DNA of 64,000 bases from an uncultured Lachnospiraceae bacterium (GTDB lineage Bacteria; Bacillota; Clostridia; Lachnospirales; Lachnospiraceae): the NCBI GenBank assembly GCA_947172705.1, contig CAMWCA010000009.1, positions 1-64,000 of the forward strand. The letters are read 5' to 3'. Below the pieces are notes generated by a model. The model saw nothing but the letters and a program-made list of their open reading frames with translations. It was not told where the DNA came from and ran no database searches. The position numbers were made by a program, and so were the translations under genes. Below are positions 63,214 through 64,000 of this stretch, piece after piece (within the stretch, counting starts at the first letter, position 1; each line of letters begins with the position of its first letter).

Positions 63214-64000
63214 CTAAACCTTTCTGGCAATTGCAGCTACAATCATGGGAAACTGTTCATCATAGTATTCCAGATCCGCTAAATTCATTTCTTCCTGACA
63301 TACCCCAAACAAAAACGCCATTGCTGCTTTCATATTTCCATATGAATATACTTCAATCTGACTCTCATCAAATACTTCTGCTAACAATTTTTTCATAGAC
63401 TGATCTGTAAATCGCCAGTATTCTCCCCAATTCTTATAATCGTAAAGAGAAATTTGCGATATAGCTGACGCAGTGAGCATCACTGCTCCCCCCGGCTTCA
63501 AAAGTTTATATATATTTTTCACCACGTTATGTATATCGTAAATAAATTGAATTGTCTGTGTACATATCATACAATCAATTCTATTCTCTTCAATCCCTTC
63601 ACCTGTTGCCAGGTTTCCTTTCACTACTCCTTCTCCCCAGCCATTCACGTGCAGAACAACAGCCTCTGATATGTTATCAGGAAACATTGTAATATAGCGC
63701 TTCTCTGCAATCTCCATAACGGTTCCTTTTATATTCTTTTTATGGTCAGCAAGAAACCTTTCGATATAAAATCTGTCAATTGCCGTTCCACGCTCCTGAC
63801 CAAATCGCTTGCTTACTGGTCTGCACGGCATGTCCGATATCAATTTTATGTATGGATTTTTCTTTGCAAAAAGCTTTCTTATAACTTCCTTAAATTCTGC
63901 TTCCTCAGACACCTTCTTCTCTTCTTCTGCATTTTGCAAATATAACGCTTTTTCTCTTGTTTTTATCAAAATATGCTCATCGTGAAAAATTTCTTCAATC
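63214..64000 (-). CDS. class I SAM-dependent methyltransferase, N-terminus beyond window
   Basis: The frame stays open to the right edge (reading IEEIFHDEH before a possible TTG start at 63969), so the gene is probably cut by the window. The C-terminal methyltransferase has FIYDIHNVVKNIYKLLKPGGAVMLTA, a typical class I strand, and a DYKNWGEYWRFTD motif as in other glycan-cluster methyltransferases. No clear SAM-binding glycine motif is in the visible part. It is the first visible gene of the minus-strand operon, which continues beyond base 64000. Confidence 0.78.
   Translation of the reverse strand, partial: IEEIFHDEHILIKTREKALYLQNAEEEKKVSEEAEFKEVIRKLFAKKNPYIKLISDMPCRPVSKRFGQERGTAIDRFYIERFLADHKKNIKGTVMEIAEKRYITMFPDNISEAVVLHVNGWGEGVVKGNLATGEGIEENRIDCMICTQTIQFIYDIHNVVKNIYKLLKPGGAVMLTASAISQISLYDYKNWGEYWRFTDQSMKKLLAEVFDESQIEVYSYGNMKAAMAFLFGVCQEEMNLADLEYYDEQFPMIVAAIARKV

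Noticed and set aside
1..64000. CRISPR arrays, tRNA or rRNA genes
   Set aside because: No spaced direct repeats, tRNA cloverleaf ends or rRNA stretches were noticed. The 23S-like element at 12298-12330 is only a short leader mimic.

Overview
The window reads as chromosomal DNA of a motile low-to-mid GC Bacillota, most likely a Lachnospiraceae-type Clostridium relative. This is inferred from the rpmG-secE-nusG-rplK-rplA order, the L10-leader unit beside rpoB-rpoC, the FliW/CsrA pair downstream of flgM-flgN-flgK-flgK-flgL, and sigma-A and sigma-28 promoters of textbook form. No rRNA, tRNA, CRISPR array or insertion sequence was seen.

Layout. (1) Bases 1-13.5 kb, all on the minus strand, hold the transcription/translation core: rpsL (cut by the window edge), rpoC, rpoB, rplL, rplJ with an L10 leader and attenuator, a CapA-family gene lodged between ribosomal operons, rplA, rplK with a leader that resembles the L1 site of 23S rRNA, nusG, secE and rpmG. 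(2) 13.7-27.6 kb is a first glycosylation island: an orphan FliD-like gene, glf, two XRE regulators, CgeB-like and GT8 glycosyltransferases on the minus strand, then seven plus-strand genes (TPR-GT2-methyltransferase fusion, two GT2, two GT2-TPR, a GT11 fucosyltransferase-like enzyme and a second CgeB-like enzyme). (3) 27.7-39.0 kb is the late flagellar block on the minus strand: flagellin, FliT/FlgN-like, FliS, FliD, FlaG, CsrA, FliW, FlgL, two FlgK paralogues, FlgN and FlgM. Three sigma-28 promoters with identical spacing drive flgM, flaG and flagellin. (4) 39.2-41.4 kb carries uracil uptake and salvage (uraA, upp). (5) 41.5-64 kb is a second, larger island on the minus strand: two TIM-barrel isomerase-like genes, an Rpn-type nuclease, then a tightly packed, probably single operon of about 19 kb that runs off the right edge.

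The most striking feature is in region 5. A small Rossmann-like module (about 85-100 residues, GxGxxG/A after the first strand and usually a hydrophobic strand ending in D-x-N/R) recurs in 13 genes. It is fused N-terminally, C-terminally or internally to very different catalytic domains: GT2, GT4, SP_1767-type GT, FkbM methyltransferase, radical SAM, TIM barrel, and a methyltransferase/kinase-like/nucleotidyltransferase giant. It also occurs once alone behind a hydrophobic N-terminus. This looks like a common docking or cofactor module that ties an assembly line together.

How the genes may work together (inference): both islands flank the flagellin and cap genes, so they probably build and attach a complex, methylated glycan to flagellin or other surface structures. 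FlgM, FliW, CsrA and the structured flagellin leader would time flagellin synthesis with export.
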